From an uncultured Thermoguttaceae bacterium (GTDB lineage Bacteria; Planctomycetota; Planctomycetia; Pirellulales; Thermoguttaceae): a DNA stretch of 9,193 bases. Positions 1 through 6,398 of the stretch are shown here, in pieces; within the stretch, counting starts at the first letter, position 1; the number at the start of each line of letters is the position of its first letter. The notes under the pieces were generated by a model that saw nothing but the letters and a program-made list of their open reading frames with translations, was not told the DNA's origin and did not search any database. The position numbers and the translations under genes are program-made. The DNA is taken from contig CAKVCP010000087.1 of assembly GCA_934725735.1 (NCBI GenBank), positions 1 to 9,193 of the forward strand, in the 5' to 3' direction.

Positions 1-38
1 ATTTAGGACAAAACGATTCAAAAGGAAAGCTTTAGGCT

Positions 39-67
39 TTGCCATTCCCTAAGTTCCGTTGTAAAAT
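39..67 (+). promoter_or_regulatory. Predicted sigma70-type promoter for folD
   Basis: TTGCCA (39-44, 5 of 6 to the -35 consensus) and TAAAAT (62-67, 5 of 6 to the -10 consensus) are separated by exactly 17 bases. This predicts a start near 74 and a leader of about 65 bases before the folD ATG at 139. The match is seen directly; use as a promoter is inference. A short 5-bp hairpin (26-30 with 36-40) lies just upstream and has no T-tract. Confidence 0.55.
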
Positions 68-138
68 CGGGTCGAGGTTGTTCCGTTCTTTGGTTATGAA
101 CAGCAAACAACTTTCTTTCTCACGTTGGAGGATTACTT

Positions 139-1050
139 ATGGCAGCGCAAATACTTGATGGTAAAGGACTTGCAGAAAAAATTCGAGAAGAGATTAAGGT
201 TGAAGTATCCCAGTTTATAGAACAAACGGGAATTCAACCGGCATTAGCGGTTATTCTCGTAGGGGAAAATCCGGCTAGTCAAGTGTACGTTCGCAATAAG
301 GAAGCGGCTTGCGTTAAGGCGGGAATGCGAAGTCTCATGTATCGTTTGCCGCAAGAGACAGAAAGCGACGAGCTCTGTACTTTAATTGAGAAACTTAATA
401 AGGACGATTCCGTACACGGAATTCTTGTTCAGCTTCCGCTACCTAAAGGAATTGACGAAAAGAGAATTCTCGACCTCATTGATCCTCGAAAAGACGTCGA
501 CGCCTTTCATCCCGAAAACGTCGGATTGATTTCTCAGGGGCGTCCGCGTTTTCTCCCCTGCACGCCTTATGGGATTCAACAACTTCTCGTCCGTTACAAC
601 ATCGAAACGAAGGGAAAGCGTGTCGTCGTCATTGGGCGAAGCGATATTGTCGGCAAACCGATGGGACTTCTCCTCCTTCAGAAGGGGCTAGGAGGCGACG
701 CGACCGTTACGATTTGTCATAGTCGAACGGAAAACTTGCCCGAGGTTGTTAGAGAAGCGGATATCGTGATCGCCGCCATCGGTAAAGCTGAATTTGTCAC
801 GGCCGACATGATTAAGCCGGGCGCCGTCGTTATTGACGTCGGGATGAATCGTGCTCCTAAAGAAGTTATTGATGAAAACGGCGAAAAAAAGACGGTCAAT
901 AAGCTCGTGGGAGACGTTGATTTTGAATCCGTTAAAGAAGTTGCGTCGTGGATTACGCCCGTTCCCGGCGGGGTTGGTCCGTTGACGGTTACAATGCTTC
1001 TTCTCAACACCCTTAACGGAGCGCGACGTCAGGTTGGCGCTTCGAAATAG
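139..1050 (+). CDS. folD: Bifunctional methylenetetrahydrofolate dehydrogenase / methenyltetrahydrofolate cyclohydrolase
   Basis: FolD oxidises 5,10-methylene-THF to methenyl-THF with NADP and hydrolyses that to 10-formyl-THF, supplying one-carbon units for purines and formyl-Met in the cytoplasm. The 303 residues are close to the family's usual 280-300. Catalytic residues fall at the same numbers as in E. coli FolD: Tyr50 and Lys54 in YVRNK, Gln98 in QLPLP, and Asp121 in DVDAFHP (Ala where Gly is usual). PCTPYGI (140-146) and the Rossmann-fold motif GRSDIVGKP (166-174) follow, then CHSRT, PGAVVIDVG and, near the C-terminus, PVPGGVGP. The start is ATG 139, with GGAGG at 127-131 seven bases upstream. 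It has its own promoter at 39-67. The next gene, ftsK, begins 122 bases downstream on the same strand. Nothing looks truncated or foreign. Identification is firm. Confidence 0.98.
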   Translation: MAAQILDGKGLAEKIREEIKVEVSQFIEQTGIQPALAVILVGENPASQVYVRNKEAACVKAGMRSLMYRLPQETESDELCTLIEKLNKDDSVHGILVQLPLPKGIDEKRILDLIDPRKDVDAFHPENVGLISQGRPRFLPCTPYGIQQLLVRYNIETKGKRVVVIGRSDIVGKPMGLLLLQKGLGGDATVTICHSRTENLPEVVREADIVIAAIGKAEFVTADMIKPGAVVIDVGMNRAPKEVIDENGEKKTVNKLVGDVDFESVKEVASWITPVPGGVGPLTVTMLLLNTLNGARRQVGASK

Positions 1051-1066
1051 TCCCTTTGTATTTTTC

Positions 1067-1103
1067 CTAAGACGGTCTAAAAGAAATCAACGGACCGTCT
1101 TAG
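1067..1103 (+). other. 11-bp inverted repeat between folD and ftsK
   Basis: Bases 1067-1077 (CTAAGACGGTC) are perfectly complementary to 1093-1103 (GACCGTCTTAG), with a 15-base loop. The stem starts 17 bases after the folD stop. No T-run follows on either strand, so it is not a canonical intrinsic terminator. It could be a Rho-associated or 3'-end-protecting hairpin for folD mRNA, or a protein-binding site before ftsK. The repeat is seen directly; the function is unknown. I found no convincing -35/-10 pair for ftsK in 1051-1172, so read-through from folD is possible. Confidence 0.5.
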
Positions 1104-1172
1104 AACGTCGTATATAGGTTTTGTCAATTAGGAAATGACTCTGGTAAGGCTTAATCCTTAGGGAGCGCTTTT

Positions 1173-3932
1173 TTGTCGCGTCACAAAGACGAGGAACGGG
1201 ATCAACCTGGCAAGATTGTCTTAGTCGCGTTGTGTTTTCTTGCGTGGCTATTTCTTGCCGCGTCCTTTTTGAGCTATACGCCATGGGACCTCCCGACAAC
1301 ATTTGTGTATCATGATTTGCAGGAGATTCGCAATCTTGCGGGCCTCCCTGGGGCCTGGTGCGCTTATTTACTCTCGTTTTGCTTTGGCGTGGCCGGTTAC
1401 GTTCTTGTTTTAGGTCTAGGGCTCGCCTTGATATGTTTCATGTTCTCTCGGAGAATTAACGAGCCATATAACAAGACCTTGGGGAGTTTCCTGATATTGA
1501 TTTCTTGCGCAGGCTTCGCCGCCTACGTTTGCAACGCCTCTTTAGGTCCGCCCATTGGACCTGGGGGATTCGTCGGGGCGCTCGTTAAATTTCTACTTGA
1601 TAAGTTCCTTGTCAAACTTGGAGCTTATGTTGCGTTGGGCGCACTCGGCGTCGCTGGACTTCTCCTTATCATCCCCGAGCGAGTTATTGAAGCTCTAATA
1701 TGGCGTTCGCGCCTAGGAAGTATCGTCGCTAGGGCTACCCGTCCCTTTCTCGAAAGAATCCAAAAAGCCAACCCAGAAAGAAGACGAAAAGAAATAGCGC
1801 TGGCGCAAAACCTCAATGGCTTTATCAACCAGCCTAACATACCTATCCCGACGCCCAAAATTGAACGGAGCCAAGCGACAGTCCTTGTCGCTGAACCTTT
1901 CCCCTCCTCGACCGTTCCGGAACTGCGAACCGATCGTTTCAGCGTTGTCAAAAATGATTTCCAGGAAGTCCCCCAAGACAAACGTCTCAACGCTTTAGCG
2001 CCTCGTCCAACATTGAATTCGACTTACCAGAAGGATGAATCCCCCGCTTCCGAATTTATTCTGAATCCCGAATTTCCAGGCGTTGTTCAAGAAGACCCAT
2101 CCATTAGCGACAAATCGGAATCGGAAACGGAGGTCGTCTCTTCGGGTATTCCTTTCGCCTCGCTCGCGTCAGGAGACGTTGAATACGACTACCCGTCGAT
2201 CGAGCTTCTCGAAGATCCCGTCATCTACGACTACGGCTCCATTATGGAGCAGATCCGTTTAAGAGGTGAGAAATTAGAGCAGGTATGTCGCGATTTTAAA
2301 GTGGAATTGCGTGTTGTCGACATTCGAACGGGACCCGTTTTGACCCTTTATGAAGTTGAGTTGGAAAAAGGGTTGAGAGTTAAGTCTCTCGTCAACCTTA
2401 CGAAAGACCTTGAAATCGCGATGAAGGCCCGGCATGTTCGTATTGTCTCCCCGATTCCCGGAAAAAATACTGTCGGCGTGGAGATCCCCAATCAAGACCG
2501 CCAACTCGTGCGCCTGCGCGAGGTTATGGAATCGTGTTCGGAAGACGCTCAAAAAATGTCGCTTCCTCTCTTTTTAGGGAAAGACGTCATCGGAGCGCCA
2601 ATGGTGGCCGACCTCTCCAAACTTCCGCATTTGCTTATTGCCGGTCGTACGGGCACTGGTAAATCGGTATGTTTGAACTCTATCATTATGTCAATCCTTA
2701 TGACTCGAGGACCTCGACAGGTTAAGTTCATCATGATCGACCCCAAAATGGTGGAACTCAGTCCGTATGAAACGATTCCCCATCTCATGCATCCTGTCAT
2801 CACGGATATGGCAAAAGCGCAGGCGATACTTGAGTGGGCGGTCGAAAAAATGGAAGAACGTTATCGACAGTTCTCGAGGATCCGCGTGCGCAATCTAACT
2901 GAGTTCAATAAACTCAGTCTTGAAGAGATGCGCAAAAGGCTTCGACCTGTCGACGAAGACGAATGGGAAGTCTTTCCAAAATCGATGCCAAGCATCGTGA
3001 TCGTCGTCGATGAAATGGCGGACTTGATTATGACGTCGGGAAAAGACGTCGAGATTCCAATCGTTCGTCTCGCCCAAAAAAGCCGCGCAGTTGGCATCCA
3101 TCTTGTTCTCGCAACGCAAAAGCCGACTGTCGACGTCGTGACGGGCCTGATTAAATCGAATTTGCCTGCGCGCATATCATTCGGAGTCTCCAGTCAGACT
3201 GACAGCCGCGTCGTTTTAGATTCGGTAGGAGCCGAACAACTCTTGGGAGACGGCGATATGCTCTTCCTCTTGCCTGGAACAAGTCAGTTGCTTCGAGGAC
3301 AAGGCACTTTCGTTTCCGGCCAAGAGATCAACGACGTGGTCAACTCGATTTCCGTCGATACGCCTGCCTTTGAAATCGAAATCCCTGACGTTGTAGACGA
3401 AGAAGGAGACAATCCTAACAAGGAAGATGATTTTGAATATGATCCGCTCTACGTGCAAGCCGTCGATATTGTTATAGAAGCGGGACGCGCAAGCACGTCG
3501 ATGCTCCAAAGGAGAATGAAAATCGGATTTGGGCGCGCTGGTAGAATTATTGACGTCATGGCGTCGGAGGGAATTATTTCCCCGTTCAATCCCGCCAAGC
3601 CGTCGAGCGCGCGAGAAGTGCTAATGACGATGGAGGAATGGAGGGGTAAACAGCGAGAAACCGAGACTGAGTCCCCAACAGCGCCTAAGCCGAATCCTAG
3701 TTCCCCCGTCAAAACGTCTCTTTGTTACTCTGGCGGCGCCTATCCAACGCGCTTTTCAGACAATGAGAGAGAACCCGAGCCTGTTTTGCGCGCCAAGACG
3801 TCTGAAGTCGGCGTTAGCCCGGAAGAATCCCCTGCTCCTCACGAACCAAACGAGGCGTCCGAAACTCCGGGTAAAGGTTGGAGCGACGAAGTCTGGAACC
3901 AATATCTCAACATTAATAGCGATCTTGAATAA
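1173..3932 (+). CDS. ftsK: FtsK/SpoIIIE-family DNA translocase
   Basis: This is a membrane-anchored hexameric ATPase that pumps chromosome termini across the division site. The 919-residue protein has hydrophobic segments at about 14-35, 61-92, 103-120 and 133-167. A Pro/Ser/acidic linker (about 200-335) follows, then the alpha domain (from about 341) and the RecA-like beta domain. The beta domain has Walker A GRTGTGKS (491-498, Lys497; GATGSGKS is more usual), Walker B IVIVVDE (608-614, Asp613-Glu614) and ATQKP (647-651). A winged-helix gamma domain (about 757-820, LQRRMKIGFGRAGRIID) carries the usual DNA-reading motif. A 96-residue tail rich in Pro and Glu (824-919) extends beyond it. The start is TTG 1173: GGGAG at 1161-1165 lies seven bases away, an in-frame stop sits at 1152-1154, and the first in-frame ATG (Met90) would remove two membrane segments. 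Planctomycetes generally lack FtsZ, so this FtsK probably serves an FtsZ-independent division. Confidence 0.96.
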   Translation: MSRHKDEERDQPGKIVLVALCFLAWLFLAASFLSYTPWDLPTTFVYHDLQEIRNLAGLPGAWCAYLLSFCFGVAGYVLVLGLGLALICFMFSRRINEPYNKTLGSFLILISCAGFAAYVCNASLGPPIGPGGFVGALVKFLLDKFLVKLGAYVALGALGVAGLLLIIPERVIEALIWRSRLGSIVARATRPFLERIQKANPERRRKEIALAQNLNGFINQPNIPIPTPKIERSQATVLVAEPFPSSTVPELRTDRFSVVKNDFQEVPQDKRLNALAPRPTLNSTYQKDESPASEFILNPEFPGVVQEDPSISDKSESETEVVSSGIPFASLASGDVEYDYPSIELLEDPVIYDYGSIMEQIRLRGEKLEQVCRDFKVELRVVDIRTGPVLTLYEVELEKGLRVKSLVNLTKDLEIAMKARHVRIVSPIPGKNTVGVEIPNQDRQLVRLREVMESCSEDAQKMSLPLFLGKDVIGAPMVADLSKLPHLLIAGRTGTGKSVCLNSIIMSILMTRGPRQVKFIMIDPKMVELSPYETIPHLMHPVITDMAKAQAILEWAVEKMEERYRQFSRIRVRNLTEFNKLSLEEMRKRLRPVDEDEWEVFPKSMPSIVIVVDEMADLIMTSGKDVEIPIVRLAQKSRAVGIHLVLATQKPTVDVVTGLIKSNLPARISFGVSSQTDSRVVLDSVGAEQLLGDGDMLFLLPGTSQLLRGQGTFVSGQEINDVVNSISVDTPAFEIEIPDVVDEEGDNPNKEDDFEYDPLYVQAVDIVIEAGRASTSMLQRRMKIGFGRAGRIIDVMASEGIISPFNPAKPSSAREVLMTMEEWRGKQRETETESPTAPKPNPSSPVKTSLCYSGGAYPTRFSDNEREPEPVLRAKTSEVGVSPEESPAPHEPNEASETPGKGWSDEVWNQYLNINSDLE

Positions 3933-4213
3933 TAATAGAAATTACAATTCCTGTTGACAAACCGTCTCTCACACAATACCATTGAGGGGGTAACCAAGAG
4001 TATGACGCGACGTCCTTTTAAGCTCCCCGGGATTGGCTATTCTCGCAGAGCAAAGTCGGTTTTAAGACATTTAGGCAACGAAGATCGATCATGTCGATCC
4101 CCTGTTCGTGATTTTCATGGTCTCCCAAATTCGTGTGGCGCTGTAAAGACGCTCTGATTCCTGGAGCCCATAACTGCAATATTCCCTTTCCTTCTCAATT
4201 AAAGGAGTATCGT
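3933..4213 (+). other. 281-base intergenic leader before the lipoprotein gene
   Basis: No recognisable protein or RNA family is visible here. The stretch holds the promoter at 3954-3982 and a 6-bp inverted repeat, GATCGA (4083-4088) with TCGATC (4094-4099), around a 5-base loop. It also holds an open frame from ATG 4002 to a stop at 4155-4157. That frame would give a basic peptide of 51 residues beginning MTRRPFKLPG, behind a purine-rich GAGGGGG about 11 bases upstream. The peptide resembles nothing I know and the spacing is long, so I do not call it a gene. If the promoter is real, the lipoprotein mRNA carries a leader of about 220 bases. I cannot match that leader to a known riboswitch. Confidence 0.5.
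3954..3982 (+). promoter_or_regulatory. Predicted sigma70-type promoter for the lipoprotein gene
   Basis: A perfect -35 box TTGACA (3954-3959) lies 17 bases before TACCAT (3977-3982, 4 of 6 to the -10 consensus). It begins 22 bases after the ftsK stop, in the direction of the lipoprotein gene. Predicted transcription would start near 3989, about 225 bases before the ATG at 4214. The motif is seen directly; activity is inferred. Confidence 0.5.
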
Positions 4214-4744
4214 ATGCGACGTTTCGCTCTCTATTGTCTCCTTCTCATTTCCGCTCCGTTAATAGCCGGATGCACCGGCGCCAAAAAACCCGCCGATTTA
4301 CCGGAACTCTATCCGGTAAAGATCACCGTTATTCAGGATGGTCAACCTTTGGCTGACGCTTCCGTCACTCTCAATGATCCAACGAACGCGACGCGCTTCG
4401 TCGTAGGATATAAAACAGACGCTAAGGGCGTTGCCGAACTCCGCACCGACGGCAAATTCAAAGGAGCCCCAGCTGGAAAATACAAGGTTTTAATTTCTAA
4501 AGTTTACGTGCCCGAGATAGATCCGAATGAAGTCCCGCCGGAGGATCCGGAAGCCCGTAAGGAATATGACGCCAAAATGGCGGAATTGACTGCTCAACAA
4601 GTCGAAACAGTCGCAGTTGAGTACAAACGTCCTACGACGACGCCCGCTGAAATTGAAGTAACGTCTGCTGGATTGGAAACGACGATCGACGTTGGAGAAA
4701 AGGTCAATGTGCCTCTAAGCGAGATGTTTAAATCCTCACACTAG
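4214..4744 (+). CDS. Small lipoprotein with carboxypeptidase-regulatory/transthyretin-like beta-sandwich domain
   Basis: The 176-residue product has a lipoprotein signal: MRR, a hydrophobic stretch (4-18), then the lipobox LIAGC with the lipidated Cys at residue 20. It is therefore exported and membrane-anchored. The mature part (about 34-115) shows the pattern of peptidase-associated Ig-like domains: VKITVIQDGQPLADASVTL, then a GYKTDAKGVAELRT turn and a PAGKYKVLISK strand. Such modules usually aid folding, adhesion or surface display and are not catalytic. The C-terminal third is charged (PEDPEARKEYDAKMAEL) and then beta-rich. The start is ATG 4214, chosen for AAAGGAG at 4201-4207 six bases away and for the signal sequence. 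An upstream in-frame GTG at 4133 lacks a ribosome site and would bury the signal. Planctomycetes often place such lipoproteins beside DUF1559 genes, as here. The exact role is unknown. Confidence 0.85.
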   Translation: MRRFALYCLLLISAPLIAGCTGAKKPADLPELYPVKITVIQDGQPLADASVTLNDPTNATRFVVGYKTDAKGVAELRTDGKFKGAPAGKYKVLISKVYVPEIDPNEVPPEDPEARKEYDAKMAELTAQQVETVAVEYKRPTTTPAEIEVTSAGLETTIDVGEKVNVPLSEMFKSSH

Positions 4745-4782
4745 CACTTTCAGACTTTTTTCATAAATATTATCGGCGTTAG

Positions 4783-4819
4783 ATGGACGTATCGTCTAGA
4801 TGCGTCCATTTTTATTTTT
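4783..4819 (+). terminator. Intrinsic terminator after the lipoprotein gene
   Basis: Bases 4783-4793 pair with 4799-4809 (11 bp with one G-U) around a 5-base loop. The stem ends in CCAT and runs into TTTTTATTTTT (4809-4819). The stem starts 38 bases after the stop codon. It separates the lipoprotein transcript from the DUF1559 gene. Confidence 0.9.
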
Positions 4820-4858
4820 CGTTATTATAAGGAAATAAATAAAATATTTTGTTGTCCA

Positions 4859-4879
4859 TTGACGCCCCAAAGGCGTCAA
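4859..4879. promoter_or_regulatory. Palindrome spanning the -35 box and spacer: possible operator
   Basis: TTGACGCC (4859-4866) and GGCGTCAA (4872-4879) are perfect inverted copies separated by five bases. The left arm contains the -35 hexamer and the right arm fills the spacer up to two bases before the -10. That geometry is typical of an operator for a dimeric repressor. The predicted transcript would start downstream, so an RNA hairpin role is unlikely if this promoter is used. The regulator is unknown, and coincidence cannot be excluded from one copy. Confidence 0.4.
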
Positions 4880-4887
4880 AGTAATAT
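4859..4887 (+). promoter_or_regulatory. Predicted promoter of the DUF1559 gene
   Basis: TTGACG (4859-4864, 5 of 6) lies 17 bases before TAATAT (4882-4887, 4 of 6 to the -10 consensus). This puts a start near 4894, about 30 bases before the ATG at 4924. A second AT-rich candidate -10, TATATT (4892-4897), is nearby but has no well-placed -35. The promoter sits just after the preceding terminator, so the gene is probably monocistronic. Confidence 0.5.
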
Positions 4888-4923
4888 TGTGTATATTTAT
4901 CCATTCTTTTTTGGGAGAGACTC

Positions 4924-6012
4924 ATGCAAACGTCTTTTTTTGCTAAAAGCAAGGGTTTTACCCTTGTCGAACTTTTGGTTGTTATTGCAATCATTGGTAT
5001 CTTAATTGGGCTCCTTCTTCCCGCCGTTCAAGCGGCTCGTAGGATGCAGTGTACCAACAACCTCAAGCAATGGGGCTTGGCCGCGCAAAATTACCATGAT
5101 ATTAATGGCGCGTTCCCAGCTTCTCAAAGTTGGTGTGTCGGCGATGGCAACGTTACCGGCGGAACCATTACTTACACCTATAACTGGAGCGCGACTTTTA
5201 AGCTCTTCCCCTACATGGAGCAGCAAGCGCGTTATGAAAGAATTTTCAACCGTCGTCCTTATGTCTGGGAAGGCGGCGCAATCGATGAAATGAAGGGGGC
5301 AATCCCCACGATCCTTTGCCCATCCGATGGTAACGCGGCTCAACCCGGCCTCAATGGAGGTGGACGAACCAGCTATGTCGCTTGCGGCGGCGATGGTATT
5401 GACGCTAACAACTTCGCGGACGAGGAAGTTTCAGCACACTGGAAAATTTCTCAACGCGGTATCTTCACCCCCAAAAAATGGAAGACGATGGCCGCTATCA
5501 CCGATGGTACGAGCAACACGATCGCCGCTAGCGAAACCGTCACGAATCCGCAAACAACGAATGGTTACCTGGGAATTAAGGGCGGCGTCTACCCCGTTCG
5601 TCCTTGGTCGGCTTCCTCGTGCTACACAGACGCTCGTAGCGCGACAAACCCCAACGAAATGCCTCAGGGTTCGTCTGGTAGCTGGCGCGGACATTGGTTC
5701 GGCGACGGTCGTCCCGTCAACGGTATGTTCTTGACTGTTCTGCCCCCGAACTCTCCCAGCTGTGCCAATGGAACCGGCGACGGATGTTGGGCGATTACCT
5801 CGGCGAGTAGCAATCACTCCGGCGGCGTCAACGCTGTCTATGCCGACGGTTCTGTTCGTTTCATTTCCGATACGATCGCTACTAATCTTACCGGTCAGGA
5901 TAACCGTACCGACGGTAATGAACCGGTCGCCGGTCCTGTCAGCGGTAAGAGCCCCTACGGGCTCTGGGGCGCGTTGGGGACGCCTTCCGGCGGTGAAACC
6001 GAATCCCTGTAA
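4924..6012 (+). CDS. DUF1559 prepilin-like protein (type IV pilin N-terminus, H-x9-DG C-terminus)
   Basis: The 362-residue protein begins with a short basic leader and the prepilin peptidase site KG|FTLVE (Gly11/Phe12, Glu16 being position 5 of the mature form). A hydrophobic helix to about residue 35 and PAVQAARR (33-40) follow. The rest is the DUF1559 domain: NNLKQ (45-49), LCPSD (131-135), DGTSNTI (194-200), and the processing-associated H-x9-DG motif with His298 and Asp308-Gly309. It ends in a GLWGALGTPSGGE-type tail. Seven cysteines (43, 71, 132, 154, 233, 280, 288) could form disulfides outside the cell. Start ATG 4924 is supported by GGGAG at 4913-4917, six bases away. It has its own promoter and terminators on both sides. 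Planctomycete genomes carry many DUF1559 paralogues. They are thought to be exported pseudopilin-like surface or secretion proteins, but no member's role is settled enough to assign one here. Confidence 0.95.
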   Translation: MQTSFFAKSKGFTLVELLVVIAIIGILIGLLLPAVQAARRMQCTNNLKQWGLAAQNYHDINGAFPASQSWCVGDGNVTGGTITYTYNWSATFKLFPYMEQQARYERIFNRRPYVWEGGAIDEMKGAIPTILCPSDGNAAQPGLNGGGRTSYVACGGDGIDANNFADEEVSAHWKISQRGIFTPKKWKTMAAITDGTSNTIAASETVTNPQTTNGYLGIKGGVYPVRPWSASSCYTDARSATNPNEMPQGSSGSWRGHWFGDGRPVNGMFLTVLPPNSPSCANGTGDGCWAITSASSNHSGGVNAVYADGSVRFISDTIATNLTGQDNRTDGNEPVAGPVSGKSPYGLWGALGTPSGGETESL

Positions 6013-6060
6013 TACCTCTTCTAGAAATTTTCAAAGTTTTCTCTGTTGAGCTCAACATTC

Positions 6061-6093
6061 AAGGAGTAACTTCACGGTTACTCCTTTTTCTTT
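6061..6093 (+). terminator. Intrinsic terminator of the DUF1559 gene
   Basis: AAGGAGTAAC (6061-6070) pairs perfectly with GTTACTCCTT (6077-6086) around a 6-base loop. It is followed by TTTTTCTTT (6085-6093). It lies 48 bases after the stop codon and is oriented for the plus strand. Confidence 0.9.
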
Positions 6094-6318
6094 AGTTCAA
6101 GGAACTCCTTACCGTCTACGGACGGCTTTCTAAAACTTCACTTTAGAATATAAGGTCAAGAATACCCCTTTAATCTCTCCTTAATATCTCAAATAGGCCT
6201 TTCCGAGAAGAAAAAGATCGTCAACCGATATACAAATCTATCTTAATCGAAGTCATTACGAATATTTATTGCCGTCGCCAATCTTCTCGTAATACGTAAT
6301 AGGTACAATATTGATATC
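6094..6318. other. Convergent intergenic spacer with no gene
   Basis: This AT-rich stretch separates the terminators of two converging genes. I see no credible open frame with a ribosome site and no RNA gene. It holds a short GC hairpin at 6112-6125 and a 7-bp inverted repeat, ATTACGA (6255-6261) with TCGTAAT (6287-6293), around a 25-base loop. Neither repeat has a clear role. Confidence 0.6.
6112..6125 (+). other. Short hairpin with a UACG tetraloop
   Basis: CCGTC (6112-6116) pairs with GACGG (6121-6125), closing TACG. As plus-strand RNA the C(UACG)G loop belongs to the very stable UNCG class. It follows the main terminator by about 20 bases and precedes only a weak pyrimidine run (CTTTCT). 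It may be a backup 3'-end structure or chance. Confidence 0.3.
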
Positions 6319-6356
6319 AAAAAACCGGACTGAAAACGTAGGTTCTCAATCCGGTT
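6319..6356 (-). terminator. Intrinsic terminator of the tricorn-like gene
   Basis: Bases 6323-6337 pair with 6342-6356, giving a 15-bp stem with a 4-base loop. Two positions (6330/6349 and 6334/6345) are G-U pairs only in minus-strand RNA; on the plus strand they are C-A and A-C mismatches. The minus-strand transcript then enters six U (6324-6319). The stem begins 43 bases past the minus-strand stop codon. Strand assignment is therefore secure. Confidence 0.9.
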
Positions 6357-6398
6357 CTAAATTTATCAAGTCAAAATTGCTTGAAATAGCCTATCCTA

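Noticed and set aside
1141..1172. Dedicated ftsK promoter in the folD-ftsK gap
   Set aside because: TTGTCA at 1121-1126 resembles a -35 box, but no -10 hexamer occurs 16-18 bases downstream. The TATATA at 1111 has no -35 before it.
4002..4157. Small 51-codon gene between ftsK and the lipoprotein gene
   Set aside because: The composition is not protein-like in any way I recognise, the ribosome site spacing is long, and no family resemblance is seen. Kept as a possibility under the leader finding, not as a gene.
4133..4213. N-terminal extension of the lipoprotein gene starting at GTG 4133
   Set aside because: There is no ribosome site before 4133, and it would place 27 residues ahead of a clear lipoprotein signal. 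ATG 4214 has AAAGGAG at ideal spacing.
5327..5817. Overlapping open frames of 128-135 codons inside the DUF1559 gene
   Set aside because: They are out-of-frame or antisense shadows of a gene with clear motifs throughout, with low-complexity Arg/Thr-rich translations.
6255..6293. Inverted repeat ATTACGA/TCGTAAT as a terminator or attachment site
   Set aside because: It is only 7 bp around a 25-base loop in AT-rich DNA, with no T-run and no neighbouring integrase. It is compatible with chance.
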